In this document: positions 47,601-56,900 of the stretch, piece by piece
Layout of the letters: each line of letters starts with the position of its first letter
Position numbering within the stretch: the stretch's first letter is position 1
DNA from: Strigops habroptila
Taxonomy: Eukaryota > Chordata > Aves > Psittaciformes > Psittacidae
Length of the DNA stretch: 64,000 nt
Assembly: GCF_004027225.2 (NCBI RefSeq)
Contig: NC_044277.2
Location: forward strand, 89,106,283-89,170,282
Reading direction: 5' to 3'
The notes under the pieces: model-generated
The model's database searches: none
What the model was told of the DNA's origin: nothing
Seen by the model: only the letters and a program-made list of their open reading frames with translations
Position numbers and translations under genes: made by a program

Positions 47601-50113
47601 TAAATGGTCTTAACTTTCTAAAGAAGGTGACATGAATTAAGAAAAATGCATGTTTAAGCTTGCTGAAAAAATTCTAGGCAAAACCTTGGAGAACATAGGT
47701 GCTTTAGTGCCTCTGATTTTTGTATCTCAGCAAGATGTTTGCACTTAAATTAGACCAAAATATTTCAGTTACTCTGTGTATATAGGATTTTAATGCAGTC
47801 CCTGTAGCAACCAGGTTTATGCAATGTCCTGCTAGTTTCAGTGGAGCTGGAGAGGGTGGGAAGAGGGAGAAGAGACTTTACATGCAGTGGGAGAATCCTT
47901 TCTGTGCAGAATACACACACATTTGCATTATGCTAAGTGAACTATGCTAACGGTCATTTAGACAGATCAAGTCCTAAAATTAAAGTACATAGCACTTATT
48001 CCAAGGAAGTATCTTGGGCTTCCCAACAGACTTCAGTGCAGCTCTGCAGTACAATGCATCTTGTTCAGCCCAAGCTGGCTAGCTGAGGCATCTCTGCAGT
48101 GCTGTAAATTTCATGCAGACATAGACTAGAATGAGCTCTCTCCTGTGCTGTTCCATCAACAGGCTGTTTACCAGGTGTTCACTCACTACCTTGGAGGTAA
48201 TCTAAATGCTACTGTGGATAGGCAAACTATACTGCTCCTGAAAAAAGATTTCACTACATCTAGTCTATAGGGAAATGAGAAAAGGAGAGAAAAGATGTCA
48301 GATTTCTCAAGAAAACCCACATATTTGCTCCAACAAAGCTCCCATCTCTACCTGTGCAACAAGTGCAGCTTTCTCATTTTATCTTCCTGCACACCTTGCA
48401 AACACAACTGTAGAAAAGCTGAACAAACAAACCTCTTTATAACTTGACTTGGAATGATTTAACAGATCTTTTTCTTTCGCTCAGAAGGAAAAAATCTGTT
48501 TATTCTTACCAAGGAAAATGAAATTATGCCAAGGAAATAAAAGCATGAGATGTCGTCTTCCGAAGGGCTAATATGAAAAAGGCTGAGTTGAGGGTGAGGC
48601 GGGGGAAAAACCCAAAATAAACTGTCTTGCTAATCTAAATTAGGAGAAGAAAGTTTAAACGAGTCAGGAACTTCTTGACAGAGACATCATCTGCTCATGT
48701 AACTTGGATATAAATACTATGCTTTAAGCTCTAAAGCTAAGGAGGATGCTAATAGCTGGAACTGTTGAGCTGGGAATGGAGGGAGTGTATGAACTTCTTT
48801 TTGTCTCGCAATAAGGGGTGTGGAAGGCCAGGAGAATCTCCGTCCTCCCTCAGGTATCTTCCTTAACCCTCTTCCGTCACCAGGGTACCTGGCAGGAACT
48901 CCATTAAGTCAAAATGAGGGAGTTACAGGAGACAGAGAGCGCCTGAGAAGGACAGCAGGAGTAAGGGGGGACCCACATAATGCAATGCTTCTCACTAGAG
49001 CCTTGGGAGCTCTCAGCTGCCTCAGTACTGGCTGCATCATGGAGCTGTTGCAGCTCTTGCTTTCAATCAAGAAATTCTGCTGTAGATAAACATCAAGCAC
49101 ACTTTTATAAGCTTTAAGTGTGGTATTAAAACATCCCTCATTATCACCATCCTCTTCCTTCCTCGCTCTCCAAGTATGGCCCTTGTCTCATCAATCACTG
49201 CTTTCTCTTTGTAGTTCAGACCCCCTGGGACTGCTCCAGCAAGGCAGTACATAATTTTTAATTAAAAAAAAATAAAAATTTTACTTGGGCAGATGATGTA
49301 ATTGTTCGTTAATCCGTGGGAGAGTTAATCTTACTGCAGCAGCTCTCTTTTGAGCATACAATGCAAGAGTGCCACGGGCCACATGTGCTTTAGCCTCCCT
49401 GGGGAGCTCAAGAGGACACAAGAGCACATGCTTCACCTTTAGCACCTGCGGTAGCACATATCCAAAATGCTCTACTATGCATCTCGGTTGTGAATTAAGC
49501 AAGCAACTGGGCCTTTCTCTTTCTCCCACAACAGTAAAGTTATTGCTGTAACTTAATATATTTATCCTTCCTGTATCTTAAGTGCACAGGCTCTCACTAG
49601 ACATTAACCACTTCAACTGGTGGTCAGCACAAGTGAGCTGCTTTGGAGCTATGACATGAAAGCAAATGCACGCACCTTGTTTGTCAGAGCTGGACCGTCA
49701 ACACATCTCTGCATGGAGGGTGGCACCTGGTAAATATCTTGTCCTGCTAGACCATGACCAGTGGGTATTTGGTAAATCCCCTGATGAGAAGGTGGCACTT
49801 GATAGACAGGGTCCCGTGCTGAGGCATGCGAGCTTGGCACTTGGTAGATCTTTTGCTGGTTGAAGGATTGATGCATCGTATGTCCTGAATTCGACATATC
49901 CTGACCAGGAGGACTGTCCTGTACCGCTGCACCTACCAGGAGTTTCACACGGTTGCCTGGAACAATGCCTTGCCGGCCGTGTAAGGAGCAGAGCCACCAT
50001 CCTTCGAGACCTTCAGTGTTCTGTTCTATCACCGTCAAAATGTCTCCTTTGCGGAAGGCCAACTCTTCTGCACATTCAGGGACATTATCATACAGGGCTC
50101 TTGCCATAAGATT
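29184..50113 (-). CDS. NEDD9: NEDD9 (HEF1/Cas-L) Cas-family scaffold, 5'-incomplete (span of six exons)
   Basis: The CDS joins exons 50113-49676, 34427-34326, 33220-33119, 32675-31452, 31123-31034 and 29693-29184 on the minus strand. It gives 821 residues; with the expected four-residue first exon the total is about 825, against 834 in human. Using that numbering: SH3 domain about 7-65 (ALYDNVPECAEELAFRKGDI; GLEGWW); a substrate domain with repeated YQVP/YDIP/YDVP motifs to about 342; a Ser/Thr-rich stretch 363-389; a helical bundle about 395-560; DDYD and YDYVHLQ (Src-family SH2 ligand) 618-626; a charged helix 627-656; and the Cas C-terminal FAT-like domain to 825. In the family the SH3 binds FAK/PYK2, phospho-YxxP recruits Crk, and the C terminus binds BCAR3/SH2D3-type partners in focal adhesions and at the centrosome. 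The gene is convergent with SMIM13. Confidence 0.97.
29694..31033 (-). other. NEDD9: NEDD9 intron 6, containing a MIR-like SINE
   Basis: This 1.34 kb intron has GTATGT donor and CAG acceptor on the minus strand. It contains a + oriented tRNA-derived SINE remnant (about 30306-30500). No other exon is seen. Confidence 0.85.
30306..30500 (+). repeat. MIR-like tRNA-derived SINE
   Basis: GTGGTGCACTGATTAAGGCA resembles a tRNA A-box region. It is followed by 'GCACTGGATTGCAGGTCAGG', 'AAGTTCTCCAGCTGGCTTTG' and 'TGTGACTGACCCACTGTGAG', the order of features in MIR (tRNA head, then 'ctgggttc...tgtgaccttgggcaa' core). It is ancient and diverged. Confidence 0.65.
31034..31123 (-). CDS. NEDD9: NEDD9 coding exon 6
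   Basis: Ninety nt, phase 0 at both ends, acceptor GCAAAACAG and donor CAG-GTATGT. It encodes GKEEFERQQKELLEKENIMK followed by QSKMELEHHQ, a highly charged amphipathic helix linking the YDYVHLQ motif to the C-terminal domain. It is too short to show as a simple open frame but matches the mammalian exon closely. Confidence 0.95.
31124..31451 (-). other. NEDD9: NEDD9 intron 5
   Basis: A 328-bp intron with donor GTAGGT immediately after HLQ and acceptor CAG at 31126-31124. No features are seen inside. Confidence 0.9.
31452..32675 (-). CDS. NEDD9: NEDD9 large central coding exon (exon 5)
   Basis: The exon is 1224 nt, 408 codons, phase 0, with acceptor CTATGATTCAG and donor CAG-GTAGGT. It encodes the second half of the substrate domain (YDIP, YDFP, YDTP and YDVP motifs), then DGINRLSFSSTGSTRSNMST and the rest of the Ser/Thr-rich segment. 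Next come the helical serine-rich bundle (IERLYHLQQ; YGYMEKHINEIHTAVDKVE; LNVLAVNRLQNKCDDLDRFV) and the acidic WMDDYDYVHLQ. Two YxxP sites expected from mammals are altered at its start (VYATHP; VQDFSS), and the caspase-type site reads DVTD. The exon opens GTC TAT GCT just after the AG, so upstream in-frame sequence including an ATG at 32786 is intronic. Confidence 0.97.
32676..33118 (-). other. NEDD9: NEDD9 intron 4
   Basis: A 443-bp intron with donor GTAAGT (33118-33113) and acceptor CAG (32678-32676). No other features are recognised. Confidence 0.9.
33119..33220 (-). CDS. NEDD9: NEDD9 coding exon 4
   Basis: The exon is 102 nt, 34 codons, phase 0, with acceptor TTCTTTCTTTAG and donor GTAAGT. 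It encodes IYDIPPTSIKGPALPVPMGE then AKALGVYDIPPAKV, two YDIPP Crk-SH2 docking motifs. The final codon is GTG (Val), where I recall Gly in mammals. Confidence 0.95.
33221..34325 (-). other. NEDD9: NEDD9 intron 3
   Basis: A 1.1 kb intron, donor GTAGGT and acceptor TTAG. No repeats or exons are recognised. Confidence 0.88.
34326..34427 (-). CDS. NEDD9: NEDD9 coding exon 3
   Basis: The exon is 102 nt, 34 codons, phase 0, with acceptor TTTTATCCCACAG and donor GGG-GTAGGT. It encodes VITPVRSGQGYVYEFPSKYQ then KDTYDIPPVRPLQG, carrying YEFP and YDIP sites. Exons 3 and 4 have equal length and the same phase, so skipping either would keep the frame. Confidence 0.95.
37206..37300 (-). repeat. CR1 LINE 3' fragment
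   Basis: AATCACAGAAAGTTGGAAAA, then 'CACCTTTAAGATCATGGAGT' and 'ACTGCCAAGTCCACCACTAA' match the CR1 3' end in minus orientation. The fragment is short and truncated. Confidence 0.9.
43174..43980 (-). repeat. CR1 LINE 3' portion with ORF2 remnant
   Basis: About 800 bp in minus orientation begin with the complement of the CR1 tail (TTCACAGAATCACAGAATGG). They run through the 3' UTR into decayed ORF2 C-terminal coding sequence. In the 43978-43607 minus frame, KYKYRLDGEWIESRLRRKDL, GVLVDEKLDMSLQCALAAHT and a shifted remainder match the end of the CR1 reverse-transcriptase ORF. Frameshifts and truncation make it inactive. It is the longest mobile-element relic in the window. Confidence 0.93.
45575..45600 (-). 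promoter_or_regulatory. ZNF143/THAP11-type motif inside NEDD9 intron 2
   Basis: The minus strand contains AACTACAGCTCCCACAAGGC followed by ATG. It closely resembles the ACTACAnnTCCC ZNF143/THAP11 motif and shares ACTACAGCTCCC with the SMIM13 promoter copy. There is no CpG island around it, so promoter activity is doubtful. Confidence 0.4.
45930..46120 (-). repeat. MIR-type SINE, minus orientation
   Basis: The minus strand reads 'AAACCTGGGTTTTATCCTTG', 'GCACCTCAGCAATCTCATCT' and 'GCAAAGTATGTGGGGTAATT', following the MIR pattern 'acctgggttcgaatcctggc', 'gcctcagtttcctcatctg' and 'aaaatggggataat'. It is old and diverged but collinear over about 190 bp. Confidence 0.72.
49676..50113 (-). CDS. NEDD9: NEDD9 coding exon 2 (SH3 and first YxxP motifs)
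   Basis: The acceptor is CCCTTCTTTCTCCACAG. The exon is 438 nt, 146 codons, phase 0, and the donor is AAG-GTGCGT. It opens AAT CTT ATG (Asn-Leu-Met) as in mammals, where a separate exon supplies the start MKYK; the internal ATG at 50107 could also initiate. It encodes a complete SH3 domain (ALYDNVPECAEELAFRKGDI through the WW pair to GIVPGNRVKLLVG). This is followed by four YQVP/YQIP motifs (IYQVPSSH, VYQVPPSH, IYQIPTGH, IYQVPPSM). Confidence 0.97.
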
Positions 50114-52101
50114 CTGTGGAGAAAGAAGGGCAAGAAAAACAAGTGAACAAACAAGCTAGAATTTTCCTGAAACTTCACGCATGTTCCAGGTGGAGAGAAA
50201 TAAGAACTGAATTTGAAAAAGAGTGCACAGTAAATCAAAATAACATGGAAAAATAATGCAACACAGGATTCCTCTGCCCCAACTTGGAGAAATGAGAGGC
50301 TTATGCATTAGCAACACTGCTAGTGAGAACTTTTCCAGTAATACTAGGTCAGACAGAAGCTCTTTATATTGTCTATTAACCAACAGACATGAAGTCACGA
50401 GAGTTCTGCTCTTCGCACTGGTACGCTCTTCACGTGAATGGAGGCTTGTATCTCTTGATACTGATTTCCCTATAAATGTGCTTTGCGCACTGCTACAGCT
50501 AGTTAGCTGATATTTAAAATAAAACTTGAACCACACTCTTGGCAGGCATAATCCAGAGCAGTTGTTCCCAAACACTTTTATGTTTGCAGGGTCCCAAAAG
50601 ACTTTCCACTAGAGGTGCAGATCCCACTAGTGTAAAGAGTGGGCTGGCTTTTCCTAGCTGCTACCTGCAGCTCCTTCAAGTCAGGGATCTGTAGAACACC
50701 TGCCGAGGACAAAAAAATGGCTCTGCTACCAGTAGTACCTCTGCTAAGACGTTTTAAGCCAATTGTGAGTTGATAGAAGCTTGTCTGTTACATGTAACTA
50801 GCAAGTGTCATCTCTTTCCACGGATTGAACCATCTCCCTTCCCTCTTTCTTTGCAGGCCTGTATGGCACATCTAGTTCTGAATAATCAGCCAAGCTTAGC
50901 TATTCAGTGGAAAGTAGGCAGGCTGTCTGTACTGACATTCTTGGACTCCTCACAAAGGTCATGAACATTTTATTTCTTGGCTCTAGTGATGTTTCCAAAT
51001 GCGTTGGCAACAACTGTTCCATGCCTGCATGGTTTTTGGTGAAGGCAGTCAGGAGAGATGGTTATAAACTAATTGTAAGCACTTGAAAAAATATAGGAAG
51101 GCCTGCATCTGGAGCATTCTAGCTGAAGTATTTGGATGCAGTACACAAACTGAAATGGTGCTAATCCACCGTATGATAGGATATGCAGCTGTCTTGAAGT
51201 TTTATCTTCCCTCTTTTAAAGGGGTAGTGTCAACTACAGTTTAGCGTTTCTGTCTGTCATAGTTATCCTCCTTCTTGGACATATAAAAGCTTTTTTTTTT
51301 TTTTTTTAATCCCTCACTCGCTATATTTTTCCCCACATTGATAGTTTTCCCATCATCTCTGTGCTTCATCAAGACAGCAGACTTCCATTTGACCTTGCTC
51401 AGTTCAACTTTTCTTAATTGTAGCATACAACCAAGGAAGTTATATGAAGGGCTGACTGGTGGCTGTAGAAAGGGTAAGCTCAGATGTCACATAAAAGGTA
51501 GATGAATATGCTTTTCCCAGGACACATAGTGTTGAAATGGGGTGCATGAGATCAGTTTTCTCTTCTCTGAATGGGGGATCAGCTTTCAAATGTATAAGAA
51601 ACACTGGCTTTGCCCTTCATCAGCATCATTAGCGAGGTCAGTATAAATTAAGCTTTGGCTTGGAAAAGCAGGTCTGCCATTTTGAACTCCCATGTAAACA
51701 GCAGCACTGGGGCACCACCAATTCTCTCTGATGTATGTCTACTGAACTTATTAGTGAACAACACTAACAAATGCAAATAGAGATAAAGCAGGGAGCAATT
51801 TTGTCCATGCCTTGGCAGAACTGTAAAACTATTCTTTAGCATGCTCAAAACCAGTGGCGTTTTCTTGAACGCTACATCTATGCTCTTGATGTGTTGACCT
51901 GGCTCTCAGCCGAGTCCAAGGAGCACAGAAAAGCTCCTGTTCAGACTGAATATTCTAGATAGAAATGTAGAAAGATAAGGGATTTTCTAGTGTGGTTTTC
52001 GCAGGAGATACTGACTAATGTTACTAGCTCAGCCTGTGCAACTGACTATTTAAAGGAGGCCTCCTCAGAGGATGTTGTTTAAAGGAGGAAGATTATGCGG
52101 C

Positions 52102-52123
52102 TGTGTGTGTGTGTGTGTGTGTG
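52102..52123. repeat. (TG)11 microsatellite
   Basis: Eleven uninterrupted TG units. It is probably polymorphic, and no function is evident. Confidence 0.95.
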
Positions 52124-53447
52124 CACAAAACAAGCAGGCTAAATCAATGATAAATGCTTATTCTCCTCTAGTTCAGTAATTGAAGGCATTTGAAAAGCTT
52201 GATTAGCTTCTATCGCAAAGCAATTCTCAGAACAGAGCTGGACTGGTGGTAAAATTAGAGCAGATAAAAGTTCCCATGTGATTTTTTTTTCCGCAGTTGC
52301 TCATTATCTCTGTCCCAGTGACCTTCTCACCACCTGGCATGCAGCATTTTAATAGTTTCTGGATGTGCTTCAAGAACTTCTTTGCTGCAAACAGCTTCAG
52401 ATTCTTGTTGTCAGTGTTAGCTCAGGCACCAGTATGTGAATTATACTAATTGGTTGCCACTTGTTTCACAGCAATTTCCCCAAGGCCTTTTAAATAGTTC
52501 AGAGCAATGCCACCATCAGTCACTGATGGAGCAGTGAAGCAGGCAAAATATCCTTCCAAATAAGCCAATAGCACTGGGACCAAAAGCACTAGGCCTGTTG
52601 CTTGTTGCCAGCAGCATAGGAACTGCTCCTGCTAAGCAGACATGTTCTGAGTATTTCCCTGACTTCATTCTTCCTCCACAGGATTTCTTAGTATGAGTTT
52701 CAGGAACAGTGCCACAGTTGCTTTCACAAGTCAGCAGTCAGTCTTGAGAAAAAGGAAATTGTGACCACAGAAGGTCATCAGGAAACCTTTTGAAAACCAC
52801 AGAGGTACCTTTAATCTGCTGTGGTGATCAAGACAGTAGTCTCTACTTTTCCACATGCAGAAAGAAGTCTTGATCAAAGACACCCCTCAACACTTGTGGG
52901 CTTTATTTGGATTGATTGGACAAAGTCGAATAAGTTTTGGATGCTGTGGTCATCATAGCCTACATCTCACAACAGTGCTTCTCATTGGTCTCTTCAGCTC
53001 AGAGACTGGGGAGGGTTACCTGGAATTAACTGAAGTTGCTCTTGGAAACATGATCCATCACTTATCTGTCTGAAATAGGCACTAACATCTGACACGAGAA
53101 GGCAAGGGCACAGCAATGACGGTTTTTTATGACCAAGTGCTAAGAAAACCTTGGCCATTTCCTAAACAAATTGTCAACAGAGAAAGGGTTGATGAGAAAC
53201 TTGTCTTGGAGCTTGTTTCACAACTGGCAAGTTGCACAGAAGTACCTTTATATTTCTAATACAAAGAGAAAAAAGAAGGGCAACAGATTCAGAACTACAA
53301 ATTCAAGTTCTGTAATGGCAGGCGAGAAGCGATCTGATCCTAGGTAAGGAGAAAATTTTGGTCTGTCATAGAAATCAGCTGTGCTTCATAAAATGAACAT
53401 AGTGGTGGCTACCACCTTCTTTCAGTAAGATTAAGGATGGAAGTTTA

Positions 53448-53503
53448 TGTTGATGATCTTAAGGTCCTTTCCAACCCTAACCTATGCATATGATCCTACG
53501 CTC
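53448..53503 (+). repeat. CR1 LINE 3' tail, very short
   Basis: GATCTTAAGGTCCTTTCCAA followed by CCCTAACC and a degraded ATGATCCTACG tail matches the last roughly 55 bases of CR1 in plus orientation. Confidence 0.8.
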
Positions 53504-53881
53504 TCCTTTGGTCCAGTTAAATTAACATGATATTAACATGACAGGTGCAGTGGTGCTCTCAAAGTCTGAAGGTACCTGTGGTCTATATACAGCTCTACTC
53601 TCGTTAAGCCCGCTCTGTTACAGTAGCCATACTTCAATTAATGAGTGCTTCTCTACACCTAATGGCTGACTGGAAAGATTAGCTTCAGCTTTTGTATCCT
53701 TAAGCCTTGCTAGCAATATTGGGATGTTTGGAAGTGGAGGCCAGGGTCAAGTCCCTGCTGTGTTAATACTCTGTGCAGCCAAATCATAAAAAGCCCCAAA
53801 CAAATGATTTGTTTCTCAAGCAGCTTAAATTCCTCTTAACCTTGGACTCTGTAGTAGAAAGTATCTTCTGTAAAATCACTG

Positions 53882-53902
53882 AAAAAAAAAAAAAAAAAAA
53901 AA
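53882..53902. repeat. Poly-A run (21 bases)
   Basis: Mononucleotide tract with no recognisable retroposon body on its left. Confidence 0.9.
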
Positions 53903-56900
53903 TGGAAGTTTTTCAGTCTTATGTTAAATAAAGTGCTATCCCAGTCATCAGCAGGTCAAAGTGAAAACAAGCCTGGCCCTGATGACTGCTGCCTAGGGAT
54001 TTTAACTGGAACATACTGCAGGAAAAGGCTGAGCAGACTTTGCTGATGCCTTGTGTCAGAAGCTCTGTCTAAAAGAACTAAAACTGAAATGGATACTCTG
54101 TAGATTAAATTCAGATTACAGTGCCCGTGGTCCCAACTTTCTACATTGGTTGAGACAAAAGTAAAGCTTTCAAGCTTTCTCTAGGTAAAGCGAACCTGGG
54201 ATTTGAAACTTCTGTCTGAATTTTCCTTTAATACCAGTTGCAAGTCCACCAGATGAATCCCAGAAAGGTGCAGTTCATATTCTCTGCATGCCTTAGATTT
54301 TCTCTTTTGCATCCAGGATGCATGTGCTAATAGTACACAACCAAAAGCAAAAGATGCTTTCCTGAAAGCTGTCAGCTGCTCTACTTATAGAACCTTTGGA
54401 GGAAAAAAAAAAAAACCCCAAACAAAAACAGCAAACCAAACTCCAAAACTCTGTAAACTATTTTTCTTCTTGGATGTTGAAGGAATTACAGGCCAAATTC
54501 AGATGCATAAATGAGGTCTACTATAGAACAGTCAAAGGTGTCTACTCTCCTTAGCCTACTCCAATTGATGGTTAGCATGCCTGCAGCTGAATAAAGACAC
54601 ATTAAAATACTTCGAAGAATTTGATCTGTTTTGGTTGGCCTTTCCTGCATTGTAGGGAGCTGACAGAATTCTGTAATTTGTGGTTTGGAGGATGAAAAGG
54701 TGGTCTGTTGATGAGGCTGAGTGGCACAAGAGGACAGAGGCAAGAGTTAAAGAGACTGGTGGAAACATCTACTTTTTCTGTTAGAGTAAACACATTCAGT
54801 GACTTGGCTAACAAGAGTGTGTGAGGTGCCCACAGCCATGGAAGCAAACACAGGAATAATAAATGACACACTATGAGATTTTTAATACAATGGACTCTTT
54901 AAGGGCTGAGTGTTGCGGTGCCAAGCTCCTGGTGCAGGGCTGCTGACGACTCCTCCGCCAGCTCTGCAGTGAATGAATGCTTGAGGAAAAGGTTCGACCC
55001 TAAACTAGAAGAATTTCATTTGCTTCCCTCAGAGCTGCAATATGAGGATGTTCCAGAGCGCACAGGCTTGTGAACGCTGATCCCTGCTCTGTGCTTGGCT
55101 AGTGGGGCGTGTTCTGTTCTGCTTTGTCTTGTTTTTAAATATTGCTTCCTATGTGTAGAGTTTATGTGCAAATAGAACTAGAGAAACCACCTCTGCTCTT
55201 AACCGAAAAAGGGTGGGACCCCTCTTTTCTATTATTGGACAAACTGTTTCTTAAAATGCCAAATGGCTTCTCTTCTATGTTTAGCTAGCTTAGGAGAAGG
55301 AAGGAAGAGAGGAACAAAGGAAGGAAAGGTGGGGGGAGACACCCCAAAGGAGTGTCTGTGCACAAACCAGTAGCTTCATTTTGGTTGGATCTCTTAATTA
55401 TCCATCACATTTTTCTAAATACAGATTCCCCTATCTTTTAGGTTTCTTTAAAAATTAATCATTGCCATTCGAAAGTAAGCTTAAGCATTTACATACCCTT
55501 TCATGGTTGCAGTAGGCCTAATAGTAATGAGACTGAAGAACCAATCTGAAAACCCAGTAAAGAGTGAGTTTTACTCTGAGAGAAATAGTTTGACTACAAG
55601 CAGTACTGGTAAAAGAGAGGGAAGTTTGTGCTCTGTTGGGCCTTTTGACAGAAGGGCTTCAGTGCAAGAGTCACTGGACAGTTTAACAGGTGATTCAGCC
55701 CCCATCTCATTTTCTGTTTCTCACTGTCACTTTTTATCTTAAGTCAACAGCTATGTAGTTGAGGCAGGAAGTGCTACCACAGCATGTATGAAAGAGTCTG
55801 CTGCACTACCAGAGTGTTGCAGCTACCACAGCCTCAGCAGGAGGACTCTGAAAGGTCCTTAGTATCTAGTTGAGACTGCAGATCTGCCTGCTGGCTCTGG
55901 GAACTGTGAGCTTCTTTGGCTCACAGCTAATGAGCGAGCTTGGTTGGAAATGCTCAGCATAATAAACGTTTCAGTTCAATCTTACAGGCAAAGTCCACAG
56001 TTCCACTTTTCAAGCACTCTCTTGCTTTCTTCCACCACGAAACCCCGAATTTTGTTTTAGCGCAGACACCTTTCTGGTCAAGTGTTGCTAGCCCAAATAA
56101 TTACAAGCCCTACTGGATGGAAATAAAGGCAGTTTTCTATGCATGGATTTGGAAGGCTGGCTTAACAGATAATGAGAGTGCTATGAGGTAACAATCTGAG
56201 CAGAGCCCTGAGAACAGGTCTTCATCCATCTGAAGTATTCTTGCACTCTGGTCCTATGCATCTCTGGAACAGAGGCTGTCAGTCATGCTAAAGTATGCCA
56301 AGCTGCCTGGAGGCTGCGATGTGGAAAACCTTGGGTCTGCAGGGCAAAGAGACAAGTGTCTTATTTCAGTGTTCCACTGAGCAGTCCCAGCCCCTCTCTC
56401 TGGCCTCAGAGAGGGGAGAAGCCAAAAGCAGGCATTATGGCTGTCATGCTCTGGATATATTCACTGCCAGTTTTTTGCAGACACAATACTCCACCCAGCA
56501 GGGGTGGCAGGCAGACAACAAGGGCCCAAGCACTTCACACTCCTGATCAAGACGCTGATGTGGTCCATCAGTTCACCTTAGACTGGCGTTAGAATGTAAC
56601 ATAAACACGTGAAAGACTGAAGGCTTTCTGGTCTGAGAACTTTTTTTGTTTCAGCATAGCTGTTCCATTTTAAGCTAATAGGAGGTATTTCTGTATCTGT
56701 TGGTTTGTTGGGTTTTTTTTCTGTAGGCAGTTGGCAAAGTACTTTGCAAAACTGAGGCACAGCAGTGAACCTGAAACTTGGAAGGGAATCTAAATCCATT
56801 AATCCAAAAGAAGGAATTAGGAGGGTAAAGGGGCTAGAAATAGAAAAGGGAAACTGAAAATGAAGGTTAGAGCAAGAGATCCTAACCGAAGCTTTGGCCT

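Larger units (their letters stand above)
34428..49675 (-). other. NEDD9: NEDD9 intron 2 (15.2 kb)
   Basis: Donor is AAG-GTGCGT (49675) and acceptor CCCACAG (34428). The intron holds two CR1 copies (37206-37300 and 43174-43980), a MIR-like SINE (about 45930-46120) and a ZNF143/THAP11-type motif (45575-45600). The open frames inside (for example 37402-37848) show no protein family features. No other exon is recognised on either strand. Confidence 0.85.
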